Notes: generated by a model from the sequence alone, not told the origin. DNA of 64,000 nt from Parabacteroides distasonis (GCA_015060925.1 SUXM01000013.1:1-64000), one strand, 5' to 3'. Positions 1 through 10,008 are shown, counted from the first letter of the stretch. Made by a program: numbers and translations.

Positions 1-102
1 ATGGATCTCCTGCATCTCAAACTTCTCTCCTTCCAATGTTCCCAATACCGCACGACCGCTGGTCGCACCTATATCGAAAGCTAAAAAATTATATCTCTTC
101 AT
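1..102 (-). CDS. rhaB: Rhamnulokinase, N-terminal part (cut by window start)
   Basis: Only the first 34 codons are inside the window, starting at the ATG whose complement is at 100-102. The translation begins MKRYNFLAFDIGATSGRAVL, the ATP-binding phosphate-1 loop of the FGGY carbohydrate kinases in the form typical of rhamnulokinase (DIGATSGR). RhaB phosphorylates L-rhamnulose to L-rhamnulose 1-phosphate in cytoplasmic rhamnose catabolism. The rest of the gene, and any rha operon, lies to the left of the window. Another FGGY kinase is possible from so short a piece, but the motif fits RhaB best. Confidence 0.8.
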   Translation of the reverse strand, partial: MKRYNFLAFDIGATSGRAVLGTLEGEKFEMQEIH

Positions 103-123
103 GGTAATGATTTTATGATGTTG

Positions 124-531
124 TTATTTTAAACGTCCTAACCTTTCTTTAAATGTAAATCGTTTATTCATAACGAAATTCACAGCCCCATAAACAAATA
201 ACCCCAAGAACTGGGCTAAATATTCATTGAGACCTCCAATTTCGACCATAAGCAATAAAGCCAGAAATTGGGCACCGTATGCACATCCGAAAGCTAAAAG
301 AAATAAAGGTATTTCCCTCTGGAACTTACCTTCTTGAGAAGTGAAAATCCAATATTTACTCCAAAAGAAATTATGGGTCTGTGCAATTATATATGCAACA
401 ATATTGGAAATAATATAATTGCATCCTATGATATCCATCATCAGCCAAACGACTAAAGCTGTAATCAAAGCATTCAACGTTCCGACTAAGACAAATCGAA
501 TGATACGAACCGTGTCCTTAACTTCTGCCAT
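124..531 (-). CDS. GtrA-like family membrane protein
   Basis: A 135-residue protein with four predicted membrane segments (about residues 9-30, 36-56, 75-97 and 103-123) and the GtrA-type features FVLVGTLNA near the N-terminus and NFFWSKYWIF in the middle. GtrA-like proteins are thought to help move polyprenyl-linked sugars across the inner membrane for surface polysaccharide synthesis. I start at the ATG at 531; a TTG 12 bases upstream lies inside a -7 promoter box (complement of 541-548, TATATTTG) and is unlikely. The leader would then be only a few bases long. The next gene on the same strand is rhaB, 21 bases downstream, with no obvious functional link. Confidence 0.85.
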   Translation of the reverse strand: MAEVKDTVRIIRFVLVGTLNALITALVVWLMMDIIGCNYIISNIVAYIIAQTHNFFWSKYWIFTSQEGKFQREIPLFLLAFGCAYGAQFLALLLMVEIGGLNEYLAQFLGLFVYGAVNFVMNKRFTFKERLGRLK

Positions 532-540
532 ATTAATGGA

Positions 541-548
541 CAAATATA
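541..548 (-). promoter_or_regulatory. -7 promoter box of the GtrA-like gene
   Basis: The minus strand reads TATATTTG, a match to the Bacteroidetes TAnnTTTG box, nine bases before the chosen ATG. Transcription would start almost at the start codon, so the mRNA may be nearly leaderless. Confidence 0.5.
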
Positions 549-650
549 CAATATTTACCTAAATATAAGAAAAAAGAACATTAAAAAACGACAAGAGACA
601 TAAATCCTGTTCTCCCATCGTTATTTTAATTCCTGCAATGCTCCTATATA

Positions 651-1007
651 CTAACAAGTAGCTCGAGATACTTTTTGGATGATTCCAATAAACTCTTCGT
701 TTGTCAAAGAGATTTCCGGCTCCTTGTAATTTACATAATCCTCAAAATAATCACTGGCAATATCAGCCACTATATCAGTCCCATCCAGTCCAAACGAATC
801 AAGGATTTTCTCCACTCTAATCCGAATTTGTCGGATAACCTGCAAACGATCTTCATACCTATCCGGTTTTTCTTGTTCTGTCACATGCTCATTACGAGCT
901 ATCAGATAGACCGTTGTATAAAATTTATCAATATTTCCGAATATCGGGGTGAATAGTTTTTTCTTCTCTATAGGTAACTCTGCTAATATGGTTTGAACCT
1001 TTGTCAT
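651..1007 (-). CDS. Conserved hypothetical protein, 118 aa
   Basis: I do not recognise a family. The protein is 118 residues, acidic, soluble and probably all helical, without a signal peptide or membrane segment. It begins MTKVQTILAELPIEKKKLFT and carries a charged central part (RYEDRLQVIRQIRIRVEKIL). The ATG lies about 25 bases after a clear -7 box, TATATTTG (complement of 1033-1040), which supports real expression from its own promoter. A nested-palindrome element (1074-1135) lies 66 bases upstream of the start. No operon partner: the next minus-strand gene begins more than 100 bases downstream. Confidence 0.7.
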   Translation of the reverse strand: MTKVQTILAELPIEKKKLFTPIFGNIDKFYTTVYLIARNEHVTEQEKPDRYEDRLQVIRQIRIRVEKILDSFGLDGTDIVADIASDYFEDYVNYKEPEISLTNEEFIGIIQKVSRATC

Positions 1008-1073
1008 CTTTTCTCTTTTTCATTATGAATACGCAAATATAGCAAACAAAATGTAATATAAATGAAGAAAAAG

Positions 1074-1135
1074 ATTACATCGGATGTATTTTTATTTATG
1101 TCCGACCTAATTTCATTTAAGTCGGAGGTAATTTT
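1074..1135 (+). repeat. Dispersed nested-palindrome element, copy A
   Basis: The element starts ATTACATCGGA, has a core CCGA..TAATTTCA, and ends TAAGTC.GAGG followed by GTAATTTT. The same framework is found at 18489 and 50464 in the same orientation. This copy can form hairpins ACATC/GATGT and TCCGAC/GTCGGA. It is the most divergent of the three. It lies upstream of the -7 box of the 118-residue gene on the minus strand. Confidence 0.65.
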
Positions 1136-1246
1136 CTCTCTTTTTATAAAGTTTATAAATAGTTCGGGAATAAATACTTATCCCCTTTTTCTGTTGCCAA
1201 CCACTACGGATAAGACAAACAAATATAAAAATAATCGTATCAATCT

Positions 1247-1277
1247 ATTGCATATTAAAAAATAATATCTATCTTTG
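1247..1277 (+). promoter_or_regulatory. Promoter of the tRNA-tuf transcript
   Basis: ATTG at 1247-1250 and TATCTTTG at 1270-1277 are separated by 19 bases, close to the Bacteroidetes consensus TTTG-N19-TAnnTTTG. Transcription should begin about 40 bases before the first tRNA. The 309 bases between 1007 and 1317 otherwise hold only repeat copy A and the promoter of the leftward gene. Confidence 0.7.
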
Positions 1278-1316
1278 CACTCGCAATCGAGAGAGATTGA
1301 TACTCAATAAAACAAT

Positions 1317-1390
1317 GCCTCTTTAGCTCAGTTGGCCAGAGCACGTGATTTGTAATCTCGGGGTCGTTGGTTCGAATCCGACAAGAGGCT
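1317..1390 (+). tRNA. tRNA-Thr (anticodon TGT)
   Basis: Cloverleaf of 74 bases: acceptor GCCTCTT pairs with AAGAGGC, discriminator T, D-arm TAGCTCAGTTGG, anticodon loop TTTGTAA (anticodon TGT) and T-arm GGTTCGAATCC. The anticodon stem has one T-T mismatch. No CCA is encoded. First gene of a Thr-Tyr-Gly-Thr-tuf cluster. Confidence 0.95.
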
Positions 1391-1398
1391 CAAATTTA

Positions 1399-1481
1399 GG
1401 GCAGTTACCAGAGTGGCCAAATGGGGCTGACTGTAACTCAGCTGGCTTACGCCTTCGGTGGTTCGAATCCATCACTGCCCA
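1399..1481 (+). tRNA. tRNA-Tyr (anticodon GTA)
   Basis: Class II tRNA of 83 bases with a long variable arm: acceptor GGGCAGT/ACTGCCC, discriminator A, anticodon GTA within CTGACTGTAACTCAG, T-arm GGTTCGAATCC. It follows tRNA-Thr by eight bases in the same transcript. Confidence 0.95.
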
Positions 1482-1515
1482 CGAAAAGAGTTAGTATTTA
1501 TATTAACTGATTTTT

Positions 1516-1588
1516 GCGGAAGTAGCTCAGTTGATAGAGCATTAGCCTTCCAAGCTGAGGGTCGCGGGTTTGAGCCCCGTCTTCCGCT
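1516..1588 (+). tRNA. tRNA-Gly (anticodon TCC)
   Basis: Acceptor GCGGAAG/CTTCCGC, discriminator T, anticodon TCC in the loop of TTAGCCTTCCAAGCTGA, T-arm GGGTTTGAGCCCC. 73 bases. Confidence 0.95.
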
Positions 1589-1599
1589 CTTTTTAAGTC

Positions 1600-1671
<72 letters not shown>

Positions 1672-1737
1672 CTTGATAGAATTAGAGTAAATAAAAATAT
1701 CGACAAGATCATTAATTAAATAAAGAACAATTAAGTT

Positions 1738-2925
1738 ATGGCAAAAGAGAAATTTGACAGATCGAAACCACATGTGAACATTGGTACGATTGGTCACGTT
1801 GACCACGGTAAAACAACTTTGACAGCTGCTATTACAACAGTATTGGCAAAGAAAGGTCTTTCAGAATTACGTTCATTCGATTCTATCGATAACGCTCCTG
1901 AAGAAAAAGAAAGAGGTATCACTATCAATACTTCTCACGTAGAATATCAGACTGCTAACCGTCACTACGCTCACGTAGACTGTCCGGGTCACGCTGACTA
2001 CGTTAAGAACATGGTTACTGGTGCTGCTCAGATGGACGGTGCTATCATCGTTTGTGCTGCAACAGATGGTCCTATGCCTCAGACTCGTGAACATATCTTG
2101 TTGGCTCGTCAGGTAAACGTACCGAAATTGGTTGTTTTCTTGAACAAGTGTGATATGGTAGACGACGAAGAAATGTTGGAATTGGTAGAAATGGAAATGC
2201 GTGAATTGCTTTCATTCTATGATTTCGATGGTGACAATACTCCTATCGTTCGTGGTTCTGCTCTTGGTGCATTGAACGGTGATGCTCAGTGGGAAGACAA
2301 AGTAATGGAATTGATGGAAGCTTGTGATACTTGGATTCCTCTTCCTCCGCGTGAAATCGATAAGCCTTTCTTGATGCCGGTAGAAGACGTGTTCTCAATT
2401 ACAGGTCGTGGTACAGTTGCTACAGGTCGTATCGAAACTGGTATCGTTAAAGTAGGTGACGAAATTCAGATTATCGGTTTAGGTGCAGAAGGTAAAAAAT
2501 CTGTTGTTACAGGCGTTGAAATGTTCCGTAAATTATTGGATCAAGGTGAAGCTGGTGATAACGTTGGTTTGTTGCTTCGTGGTATCGATAAGAATGAAAT
2601 CAAACGTGGTATGGTTATCTGCCACCCGGGTCAGGTAAAAGAACACTCTAAGTTCAAGGCTGAAGTTTATATCTTGAAGAAAGAAGAAGGTGGTCGTCAC
2701 ACTCCGTTCCACAACAAATATCGTCCGCAGTTCTATATCCGTACATTGGACGTTACTGGTGAAATCTCTCTTCCGGAAGGAACTGAAATGGTAATGCCTG
2801 GTGATAATGTGTCTATCAATGTTGAATTGATTTACCCGGTTGCTTGTAACGTAGGTTTGCGTTTCGCTATCCGCGAAGGTGGTCGTACAGTAGGTGCTGG
2901 TCAGATTACAGAATTGGAAGACTAA
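1738..2925 (+). CDS. tuf: Elongation factor Tu
   Basis: A 395-residue translational GTPase that brings aminoacyl-tRNA to the ribosome. The GTP-binding motifs are all present: G1 GHVDHGKT (residues about 18-25), switch [14 protein letters not shown]3 DCPGHADY, G4 NKCDM and G5 GSALGALNG, followed by the two beta-barrel domains and the C-terminal end VGAGQITEL. Length is normal. It is the first protein gene of the tRNA-led transcript and is followed by a hairpin and tRNA-Trp. The codon choice is strongly biased (GGT, CGT, GAA), as expected of a very highly expressed gene. Confidence 0.98.
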   Translation: MAKEKFDRSKPHVNIGTIGHVDHGKTTLTAAITTVLAKKGLSELRSFDSIDNAPEEKERGITINTSHVEYQTANRHYAHVDCPGHADYVKNMVTGAAQMDGAIIVCAATDGPMPQTREHILLARQVNVPKLVVFLNKCDMVDDEEMLELVEMEMRELLSFYDFDGDNTPIVRGSALGALNGDAQWEDKVMELMEACDTWIPLPPREIDKPFLMPVEDVFSITGRGTVATGRIETGIVKVGDEIQIIGLGAEGKKSVVTGVEMFRKLLDQGEAGDNVGLLLRGIDKNEIKRGMVICHPGQVKEHSKFKAEVYILKKEEGGRHTPFHNKYRPQFYIRTLDVTGEISLPEGTEMVMPGDNVSINVELIYPVACNVGLRFAIREGGRTVGAGQITELED

Positions 2926-2940
2926 TTCATTAATTAATAT

Positions 2941-2968
2941 TAGCTAGCCTTTTTATAAAGGCTAGCTA
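2941..2968 (+). other. Hairpin between tuf and tRNA-Trp
   Basis: A perfect 12-base-pair stem (TAGCTAGCCTTT / AAAGGCTAGCTA) with loop TTAT. No run of T follows, so it is more likely an RNA processing or mRNA-stabilising structure than a terminator; tRNA-Trp begins four bases later. Confidence 0.6.
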
Positions 2969-2971
2969 TTT

Positions 2972-3044
2972 ACGGAACTAGCTCAGTTGGTAGAGCACTG
3001 GTCTCCAAAACCAGGTGTCGGGAGTTCGAGCCTCTCGTTCCGTG
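2972..3044 (+). tRNA. tRNA-Trp (anticodon CCA)
   Basis: Acceptor ACGGAAC/GTTCCGT, discriminator G, anticodon stem CTGGT/ACCAG with anticodon CCA, T-arm GAGTTCGAGCCTC. 73 bases. It lies between tuf and secE, 18 bases before the secE start codon; the tRNA-Trp-secE-nusG order is widely conserved. Confidence 0.95.
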
Positions 3045-3062
3045 CTAAAATCTATAGATTCG

Positions 3063-3257
3063 ATGAAAAAGATAATAAACTATATTAAGGAATCTTATAA
3101 CGAACTTGTTTATAAAGTTTCTTGGCCTACAAGAACAGAGCTTTCCAATAGTGCTGTGGTTGTTATGTTTGCTTCCCTTATAATCGCAGTATTAATCTTT
3201 GTTATTGATATGGGCTTTGAAGGCGTGATGCGTTTCTTCTATGAAAAAATCTTTTAA
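3063..3257 (+). CDS. secE: Protein translocase subunit SecE
   Basis: A 64-residue single-span membrane protein of the SecYEG translocon. It has the short bacterial SecE form: a conserved amphipathic segment (EL.YKVSWPTRTEL) before one membrane helix (about residues 32-54). The longer frame beginning at 3015 would start within tRNA-Trp, so I take the ATG at 3063, which gives the usual start MKKIINYIKESYNELVYKVS. No Shine-Dalgarno sequence is seen. nusG follows after 14 bases. Confidence 0.95.
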   Translation: MKKIINYIKESYNELVYKVSWPTRTELSNSAVVVMFASLIIAVLIFVIDMGFEGVMRFFYEKIF

Positions 3258-3271
3258 TCGGTTGGTGAGGT

Positions 3272-3814
3272 ATGTCTGATATTCAAAAGAAATTTTATGT
3301 TCTTCGAGCTATTAGTGGTAAGGAGAATAAAGTCAGAGAGTATCTTGAAGCTGAATTAAAGAATACTGACTTAGGAGAATATGTTTCACAGGTCTTGATT
3401 CCGACTGAAAAAACTTTTACTGTTCGTAATGGCAAAAAGGTTATGAAAGAAAGAGCTTATTTGCCTGGTTATGTTTTAGTAGAAGCTGCTTTAGTTGGTG
3501 AAGTCGCTCATCGATTGAGAAACATTCCTAATGTAATTGGTTTTTTAGGTGGATCTGATAATCCGGTTCCTCTTCGTCCTGCAGAAGTTAATCGTATTTT
3601 AGGTACGGTAGATGAATTACAGGAACAGCAGGAAGACTTAGATATCCAATTCTATGTAGGAGAGAATGTGAAAATTACTTTTGGACCATTTAGTGGTTTC
3701 ATTGGTGAAATCGAAGAGGTCAATGCCGAGAAAAAGAAACTTAGAGTGATGGTAAAAGTCTTTGGGCGTAAAACCCCTCTAGAGTTAGGTTATATGCAAG
3801 TAGAGAAAGAGTAA
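3272..3814 (+). CDS. nusG: Transcription termination/antitermination factor NusG
   Basis: 180 residues. N-terminal NGN domain (about 8-110), with [11 protein letters not shown] and the conserved LPGYVLVEA, then a KOW domain (about 128-165, [20 protein letters not shown]). NusG binds RNA polymerase across the cleft, lowers pausing and links it to Rho or the ribosome. Located in the standard secE-nusG-rplK order; in the Bacteroidetes the protein is often longer by an N-terminal extension, which is absent here. Confidence 0.96.
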   Translation: MSDIQKKFYVLRAISGKENKVREYLEAELKNTDLGEYVSQVLIPTEKTFTVRNGKKVMKERAYLPGYVLVEAALVGEVAHRLRNIPNVIGFLGGSDNPVPLRPAEVNRILGTVDELQEQQEDLDIQFYVGENVKITFGPFSGFIGEIEEVNAEKKKLRVMVKVFGRKTPLELGYMQVEKE

Positions 3815-3884
3815 TGCTCTGGTTACGAAAAGTATAGTCTTTCTTTATCGTTATCGATGTTATATCTAAAAAATTTTAGAAACA

Positions 3885-4328
3885 ATGGCTAAAGAAGTTG
3901 CTGGACAAATCAAATTGCAGATTAAAGGAGGAGCAGCAAACCCTTCTCCACCAGTAGGACCAGCTTTGGGTTCTAAGGGTATTAATATTATGGAGTTTTG
4001 CAAGCAATTTAATGCCAGAACCCAAGACAAGGCTGGTAAGATTTTACCTGTTGTAATTACTTACTATGTCGATAAGTCTTTCGACTTTGTCGTTAAAACT
4101 CCTCCTGTAGCAATTCAGTTATTGGAAGCTACAAAGAAGAAGAGTGGTTCTGCACAACCTAACCGTTCTAAGATCGCTGAGATTACTTGGGAGCAGGTTA
4201 AGGCTATTGCGGAAGACAAATTGGTCGACTTGAATTGCTTCACTGTTGAGTCAGCTATGAAAATGGTTGCAGGAACAGCAAGAAGTATGGGTATCACTGT
4301 TAAAGGGACATTCCCGGGTAATAATTAA
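3885..4328 (+). CDS. rplK: 50S ribosomal protein L11
   Basis: 147 residues, normal length. It contains the proline-rich N-terminal segment [20 protein letters not shown] and the C-terminal rRNA-binding domain with [11 protein letters not shown]11 forms the base of the GTPase-associated stalk. It is 70 bases after nusG and 17 before rplA. Confidence 0.98.
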   Translation: MAKEVAGQIKLQIKGGAANPSPPVGPALGSKGINIMEFCKQFNARTQDKAGKILPVVITYYVDKSFDFVVKTPPVAIQLLEATKKKSGSAQPNRSKIAEITWEQVKAIAEDKLVDLNCFTVESAMKMVAGTARSMGITVKGTFPGNN

Positions 4329-4345
4329 TAAACTTCAATTGAGAA

Positions 4346-5044
4346 ATGAGTAAACTTACAAAAAATCAAAAGTTGGCTTTAGGCAAGATTGAAGCTGGGA
4401 AAGCGTACACATTAAGAGAAGCTTCAGCTTTAGTAAAAGAAATTACTACTACTAAATTTGATGCTTCTGTAGATGTTGATGTTCGTTTAGGTGTTGACCC
4501 TCGTAAAGCTAACCAAATGGTAAGAGGTGTTGTTTCATTACCTCACGGAACAGGTAAGCAGGTTCGGGTTCTAGCATTGTGTACACCAGACAAGGAAGCT
4601 GAAGCTACAGCTGCAGGTGCTGACTATGTTGGATTAGAAGAGTATATTGATAAGATTAAAGGCGGTTGGACTGATATTGACGTTATTATCACAATGCCTT
4701 CTATCATGGGTAAAATCGGTGCTTTGGGTAGAGTATTAGGTCCTCGTGGTTTGATGCCGAACCCTAAAAGTGGTACTGTTACCAATGAAATAGGCAATGC
4801 AGTGAAAGAAGTTAAACAAGGTAAGATCGACTTTAAGGTAGATAAGACTGGTATTGTTCATACTTCAATCGGTAAGGTTTCTTTTAATGCTGATCAGATT
4901 CGTGAGAATGCGAAGGAATTTATTTCGACTCTTTTGAAGTTGAAACCGTCTGCTGCTAAAGGTACATATATAAAGAGCATTTATCTTTCAAGTACAATGA
5001 GTGCGGGTATTAAAATTGACCCTAAATCAGTTGAAGAAAACTAA
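4346..5044 (+). CDS. rplA: 50S ribosomal protein L1
   Basis: 232 residues, normal length. The L1 signature is visible ([20 protein letters not shown], about residues 125-144). L1 binds 23S rRNA at the E-site stalk and in many bacteria represses its own rplK-rplA mRNA; I cannot recognise the regulatory structure here. Confidence 0.98.
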   Translation: MSKLTKNQKLALGKIEAGKAYTLREASALVKEITTTKFDASVDVDVRLGVDPRKANQMVRGVVSLPHGTGKQVRVLALCTPDKEAEATAAGADYVGLEEYIDKIKGGWTDIDVIITMPSIMGKIGALGRVLGPRGLMPNPKSGTVTNEIGNAVKEVKQGKIDFKVDKTGIVHTSIGKVSFNADQIRENAKEFISTLLKLKPSAAKGTYIKSIYLSSTMSAGIKIDPKSVEEN

Positions 5045-5060
5045 TTAAAATTATTAGACA

Positions 5061-5591
5061 ATGAAAAAGGAAGATAAAGGCGTTATTATAGGTCAACTGA
5101 CAGAGATCATTAAGGAATATCCTAACTTCTATTTGACAGATATCGAAGCTTTAGATGCTGAGAAAACTAGCAAATTAAGAAGAGAATGTTTCAAGAAAGA
5201 AGTTAAGTTAGTTGTTGTTAAGAACAATTTGCTTAAGAAAGCATTGGAAAATGTAGAGGGTGATTTTTCTCCTTTATATGCTTCAATGAAGGGTAATACA
5301 GCTGTGATGTTTTCACAGGTTGCTAATGCTCCTGCTCGTCTGATTAAAGATTTTACTAAGGATGCTAAAAAGGATGCTCCTGCTAAACCAGAGTTGAAAG
5401 CTGCTTATGTACAAGAAAGTTTCTATGTGGGTGCAGAAAATCTTGAAGCATTAGTAAATATCAAGAGCAAAAACGAACTTATTGGAGATGTTATCATGTT
5501 ATTGCAATCTCCAGCAAAGAATGTTATTTCTGCTCTTCAGTCATCAGGACAAACTATCCATGGTTTATTGAAAACTTTGGAAGAAAGATAA
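5061..5591 (+). CDS. rplJ: 50S ribosomal protein L10
   Basis: 176 residues. N-terminal rRNA-binding domain with the L10 pattern SKLRRECFKKEVKLVVVKNN, and a C-terminal helix that docks L7/L12 dimers (AKNVISALQSSGQTIHGLL). It is followed after 47 bases by rplL. Confidence 0.97.
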   Translation: MKKEDKGVIIGQLTEIIKEYPNFYLTDIEALDAEKTSKLRRECFKKEVKLVVVKNNLLKKALENVEGDFSPLYASMKGNTAVMFSQVANAPARLIKDFTKDAKKDAPAKPELKAAYVQESFYVGAENLEALVNIKSKNELIGDVIMLLQSPAKNVISALQSSGQTIHGLLKTLEER

Positions 5592-5638
5592 TTTTTAATT
5601 AATTTACACAGATAAACAAACATTTAAATCATACAAAA

Positions 5639-6013
5639 ATGGCAGATTTGAAAGCTTTTGCAGAACAATTAGTAAACTTGACCGTAAAAGAAGTTAGCGA
5701 ATTGGCTACAATTTTGAAAGAAGAATATGGTATCGAACCTGCAGCTGCAGCTGTTGCTGTTGCTGGTCCTGCTGCTGGCGCTGCTGCTGCAGAAGAAGAA
5801 AAAACTTCTTTTGACGTAGTTTTGAAAGCACCGGGTGCAAACAAATTGGCTATCGTTAAGTTAGTAAAAGAATTAACAGGTCTTGGTTTGAAAGAAGCTA
5901 AAGATATGGTAGATAACGCTCCTAGTGCAATTAAAGAAGGTATCGCTAAGGCTGATGCTGAAGGTTTGAAAAAACAGTTAGAAGAAGCAGGAGCTGAAGT
6001 TGAACTTAAATAA
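5639..6013 (+). CDS. rplL: 50S ribosomal protein L7/L12
   Basis: 124 residues: N-terminal dimerisation domain (about 1-35), an alanine-rich hinge (about 36-52) and the C-terminal factor-binding domain with [15 protein letters not shown]. It is present in several copies on the ribosomal stalk and recruits elongation factors. The short ATG-led frame on the opposite strand is an alanine/glycine shadow of the hinge. A terminator-like hairpin follows before rpoB. Confidence 0.98.
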   Translation: MADLKAFAEQLVNLTVKEVSELATILKEEYGIEPAAAAVAVAGPAAGAAAAEEEKTSFDVVLKAPGANKLAIVKLVKELTGLGLKEAKDMVDNAPSAIKEGIAKADAEGLKKQLEEAGAEVELK

Positions 6014-6041
6014 GCTTTATAACCTGGTTATCAGGTGATTT

Positions 6042-6080
6042 GGTTAAGAATCTTCTTAGGAGAGGATTCTTAACCTTTTT
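6042..6080 (+). terminator. Attenuator-like terminator between rplL and rpoB
   Basis: An 11-base-pair perfect stem (GGTTAAGAATC at 6042-6052, GATTCTTAACC at 6065-6075) is followed by TTTTT. A smaller hairpin, ACCTG/CAGGT, precedes it at 6022-6036. In many bacteria a partial terminator here sets the ratio of ribosomal protein to RNA polymerase synthesis; that role is inferred. Confidence 0.8.
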
Positions 6081-6120
6081 GTGTCTATAATTTAAATAAG
6101 TTCAATAAAATCCATAATAA

Positions 6121-9100
6121 ATGTCTTCAACAGCTGAAAACCAAAGAGTTAATTTTGCTTCGATAAAAAATCAGTTCCCATATCCGGACTTTCTCGAAGT
6201 ACAATTGAAGTCATTCCGAGACTTTCTTCAACTAGACACACCTCCAGAAAAAAGAAAAAAGGAGGGATTATATAAAGTATTTGCTGAAAACTTTCCTATA
6301 GCAGATACTCGTAACAACTTTGTGTTGGAGTTCTTGGATTACTATATAGATCCCCCTCGTTATACTATTGATGAATGTATTGCCCGTGGGTTAACCTATA
6401 GTGTACCTTTAAAAGCAAAGTTAAAATTGTATTGTACAGATCCTGATCATGAAGATTTTGATACGGTTATTCAGGATGTATATTTGGGCCCTATCCCTTA
6501 TATGACGGATAGAGGTACTTTTGTTATTAATGGTGCAGAACGTGTTGTTGTTTCTCAGTTACACCGTTCTCCGGGTGTATTCTTCGGACAAAGTACTCAT
6601 GCTAATGGTACAAAATTGTATTCTGCACGTATTATTCCTTTTAAAGGTTCCTGGATCGAATTTGCTACAGACATTAATAATGTGATGTATGCTTATATCG
6701 ATCGAAAAAAGAAATTACCAGTAACAACTCTTTTAAGAGCTATTGGGTTTGAAAGCGATAAAGACATTCTAGAAATTTTCAATCTTGCAGAAGAGGTTAA
6801 AGTATCAAAAGCCAATTTGAAAAAATTGATAGGCCGTAAACTTGCTGCTCGTGTTTTAAAAACTTGGGTTGAAGATTTTGTGGATGAAGATACAGGCGAA
6901 GTTGTATCAATTGAACGTAATGATGTAATTATTGATCGTGAGTCGGTTCTTGATGTTGATAGCATAGATGAAATCTTGGAATCAGGAACTCAGAATATAT
7001 TGTTGCATCGTGAAGATCAAAATCTTTCTGATTATGCAATTATTTATAATACTCTTCAGAAAGATCCGAGTAACTCTGAAAAAGAGGCTGTTTTATATAT
7101 TTATCGTCAGCTTCGTAATGCAGAACCTGCAGATGATGCAAGTGCACGTGAAGTTATTCAAAATCTATTCTTCTCAGAAAAACGCTATGATTTAGGAGAA
7201 GTTGGACGTTATAGAATTAATAAAAAGTTAAACCTTACGACAAGTGAAGATATTAAGGTTTTAACTAAAGAAGATATTATTGAAATCATCAAATATTTGA
7301 TTGAGTTGATCAATTCAAAGGCTATTGTTGATGATATTGACCATTTAAGTAACCGTCGTGTACGTACTGTCGGTGAACAGTTATATAATCAATTTGGTAT
7401 TGGTTTGGCTCGTATGTCTCGTACTGTTCGTGAACGAATGAATGTACGCGACAATGAAGTATTTACTCCTATTGATTTGATTAATGCGAAGACAATCTCT
7501 TCTGTTGTTAACTCATTCTTTGGAACAAATGCTTTGTCTCAGTTTATGGATCAAACTAATCCATTGGCTGAAATTACTCATAAACGTCGTTTGTCAGCTT
7601 TGGGACCTGGTGGTTTGTCTCGTGAACGTGCCGGATTTGAGGTTCGTGACGTACACTATACGCATTATGGACGTCTTTGTCCGATTGAAACTCCGGAAGG
7701 TCCTAATATTGGTTTGATTTCTTCTCTTTGTGTCTATGCTAAAATTAATGATTTAGGTTTCATTTCAACCCCTTATCGTAAGGTTGTAAATGGTCAAGTA
7801 GATTTTTCAAAAGAAGGGTTGCAATATTATACAGCTGAGGAGGAAGAAGAAATGACAATTGCTCAGGGTAATGCTCCTTTGAACGATGAAGGAAAATTCA
7901 TTCGTGATAAAGTTAAAGCTCGTTTTGAAGCTGATTTCCCTGTTGTTCCTCCTTCAGAAGTGGATTTAATGGACGTTGCACCTCAACAGATTGCCTCTAT
8001 TGCAGCATCTTTGATTCCTTTCTTGGAACATGATGATGCGAACCGTGCGTTGATGGGATCTAACATGATGCGTCAAGCAGTTCCTTTGTTACGTACGGAT
8101 GCTCCAATTGTAGGTACGGGTATAGAAGCACAGGTTGCTCGTGATTCTCGCACTCAGATTATGGCAGAACGTGATGGAGAAGTGGTATTTGTTGATGCAA
8201 CTTGTATTAAAATAAAATATGACCGTACTGAAGATGAAGAATTTGTAAGTTTTGAGGATGCGGTTAAGACATATATAATCCCTAAATGGCGTAAAACAAA
8301 CCAAAGTACTACTGTCGATTTACGTCCTATTTGTCACAGAGGACAACGTGTTAAAGCTGGAGACATTTTGACTGAAGGTTATTCTACTCAAAATGGAGAA
8401 TTAGCGTTGGGACGTAATGTTAAAGTAGCCTATATGCCATGGAAAGGTTACAACTATGAGGATGCTATTGTTTTGAACGAGCGTATGGTTCGTGAGGACT
8501 TCTTTACTTCTGTTCATGTTGATGAATATATATTGGAGGTTCGTGAAACAAAACGAGGCATGGAAGAATTAACTTCTGATATCCCTAACGTTAGCGAAGA
8601 GGCTACAAAAGATTTGGATGAAAGAGGTATTGTACGTGTTGGTGCTCGTATTGAACCGGGAGATATTTTGATTGGTAAGATTACTCCTAAAGGTGAATCT
8701 GACCCATCTCCAGAAGAAAAGTTACTTCGTGCAATCTTTGGTGATAAAGCAGGGGATGTAAAAGACGCGTCATTAAAAGCTACTCCATCTTTGCGTGGGG
8801 TTGTGATTGAAACAGCATTGTTCTCTAAAGCAATTAAGAAACGTAAATCTAAATTGTCAGATAAGGCTATTCTTCCTAAAATAGATGAAGAGTACGATGT
8901 TAAGATGGCAGAATTAAAGAATTTGTTGGTAAATAAGTTGTTAGTGCTGACAAATGGAAAGACATCTCTTGGCGTTAAAGATTACATGAATACAGAGATT
9001 ATTGCGAAAGGTGTTAAATTCTCTCGCAAAGCTTTGGAAGAATTAGATTATAATGCAGTACAGGTAAGTGATTGGACTGCTGATGAGGATAAGAATGAAC

Positions 9101-9933
9101 TTATCAAACAGGTTATCTTGAATTATTTGAAAAAATACAAAGAATTGGATGCTGAATTAAGACGTAAGAAGTTTGACCTTACGATTGGTGATGAGCTTCC
9201 TACTGGTATTGTTCAAATGGCTAAGGTTTATATCGCTAAGAAACGTAAAATCCAAGTGGGTGATAAGATGGCGGGTCGTCACGGAAATAAAGGTATAGTT
9301 TCTAAGATCGTTCGTCAAGAAGATATGCCTTTCTTGGAAGATGGAACTCCAGTTGATATCTGTTTGAATCCGTTAGGTGTGCCTTCCCGTATGAACTTGG
9401 GACAGATTTTTGAGGCTGTATTAGGTTGGGCTGGCCGGACAATGGATGTGAAGTTTGCTACTCCTATTTTTGATGGTGCCACGTTGGATGATTTGAATGA
9501 ATGGACAGATAAAGCTGGACTACCTCGATATGGAAAGACTTATTTGTATGATGGTGGTACAGGTGAACGTTTTGACCAGCCTGCAACTGTAGGGGTAACC
9601 TATTTCTTGAAGTTGGGTCACATGGTTGACGATAAGATGCATGCTCGTTCTATTGGTCCGTACTCTCTTATTACTCAGCAACCGTTGGGTGGTAAAGCTC
9701 AATTTGGTGGTCAACGTTTTGGGGAAATGGAAGTTTGGGCATTGGAAGCATTTGGTGCTGCGCATGTTCTTCAAGAAATCCTTACAATTAAGTCTGATGA
9801 TGTAGTTGGACGTTCAAAAGCTTATGAAGCTATTGTTAAAGGAGATCCAATGCCTCAACCAAGTATTCCTGAATCTTTGAATGTATTATTACATGAATTG
9901 AGAGGTCTTGGTTTAAGCTTTACTTTAGATTAA
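6121..9933 (+). CDS. rpoB: DNA-directed RNA polymerase subunit beta
   Basis: 1270 residues, with the usual beta lobes and conserved core. The rifampicin region around residues 475-500 reads [19 protein letters not shown] then [17 protein letters not shown], with all the main positions in the sensitive form. Later landmarks are the hybrid-binding [10 protein letters not shown] and the C-terminal clamp segment [20 protein letters not shown]. Beta and beta' form the catalytic cleft. rpoC follows after 75 bases. Confidence 0.99.
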   Translation: MSSTAENQRVNFASIKNQFPYPDFLEVQLKSFRDFLQLDTPPEKRKKEGLYKVFAENFPIADTRNNFVLEFLDYYIDPPRYTIDECIARGLTYSVPLKAKLKLYCTDPDHEDFDTVIQDVYLGPIPYMTDRGTFVINGAERVVVSQLHRSPGVFFGQSTHANGTKLYSARIIPFKGSWIEFATDINNVMYAYIDRKKKLPVTTLLRAIGFESDKDILEIFNLAEEVKVSKANLKKLIGRKLAARVLKTWVEDFVDEDTGEVVSIERNDVIIDRESVLDVDSIDEILESGTQNILLHREDQNLSDYAIIYNTLQKDPSNSEKEAVLYIYRQLRNAEPADDASAREVIQNLFFSEKRYDLGEVGRYRINKKLNLTTSEDIKVLTKEDIIEIIKYLIELINSKAIVDDIDHLSNRRVRTVGEQLYNQFGIGLARMSRTVRERMNVRDNEVFTPIDLINAKTISSVVNSFFGTNALSQFMDQTNPLAEITHKRRLSALGPGGLSRERAGFEVRDVHYTHYGRLCPIETPEGPNIGLISSLCVYAKINDLGFISTPYRKVVNGQVDFSKEGLQYYTAEEEEEMTIAQGNAPLNDEGKFIRDKVKARFEADFPVVPPSEVDLMDVAPQQIASIAASLIPFLEHDDANRALMGSNMMRQAVPLLRTDAPIVGTGIEAQVARDSRTQIMAERDGEVVFVDATCIKIKYDRTEDEEFVSFEDAVKTYIIPKWRKTNQSTTVDLRPICHRGQRVKAGDILTEGYSTQNGELALGRNVKVAYMPWKGYNYEDAIVLNERMVREDFFTSVHVDEYILEVRETKRGMEELTSDIPNVSEEATKDLDERGIVRVGARIEPGDILIGKITPKGESDPSPEEKLLRAIFGDKAGDVKDASLKATPSLRGVVIETALFSKAIKKRKSKLSDKAILPKIDEEYDVKMAELKNLLVNKLLVLTNGKTSLGVKDYMNTEIIAKGVKFSRKALEELDYNAVQVSDWTADEDKNELIKQVILNYLKKYKELDAELRRKKFDLTIGDELPTGIVQMAKVYIAKKRKIQVGDKMAGRHGNKGIVSKIVRQEDMPFLEDGTPVDICLNPLGVPSRMNLGQIFEAVLGWAGRTMDVKFATPIFDGATLDDLNEWTDKAGLPRYGKTYLYDGGTGERFDQPATVGVTYFLKLGHMVDDKMHARSIGPYSLITQQPLGGKAQFGGQRFGEMEVWALEAFGAAHVLQEILTIKSDDVVGRSKAYEAIVKGDPMPQPSIPESLNVLLHELRGLGLSFTLD

Positions 9934-9946
9934 TTCAAAAAAACAG

Positions 9947-9978
9947 ATAAGTAGATGAGAAAAAACTCATCTACTTAT
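9947..9978 (+). other. Hairpin between rpoB and rpoC
   Basis: A 13-base-pair perfect stem (ATAAGTAGATGAG / CTCATCTACTTAT) with an A6 loop. The bases after it are ATCATTGATA with no T run, so termination is unlikely and an mRNA processing or stabilising role is more plausible. Confidence 0.55.
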
Positions 9979-10008
9979 ATCATTGATAACTCTTTATAAA
10001 TAAAAAAT

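Noticed and set aside
1062-1265. 67-codon frame on the plus strand
   Set aside because: It covers repeat copy A and the promoter of the tRNA operon, and the protein is low-complexity and hydrophobic.
3015-3062. Upstream start for secE
   Set aside because: It lies within tRNA-Trp; the ATG at 3063 gives the normal SecE N-terminus.
5629-5844. 71-codon frame on the minus strand
   Set aside because: It is a shadow of the alanine-rich hinge of L7/L12.
7480-7640. Rifampicin resistance changes in rpoB
   Set aside because: The residues at the main resistance positions are those of sensitive enzymes.
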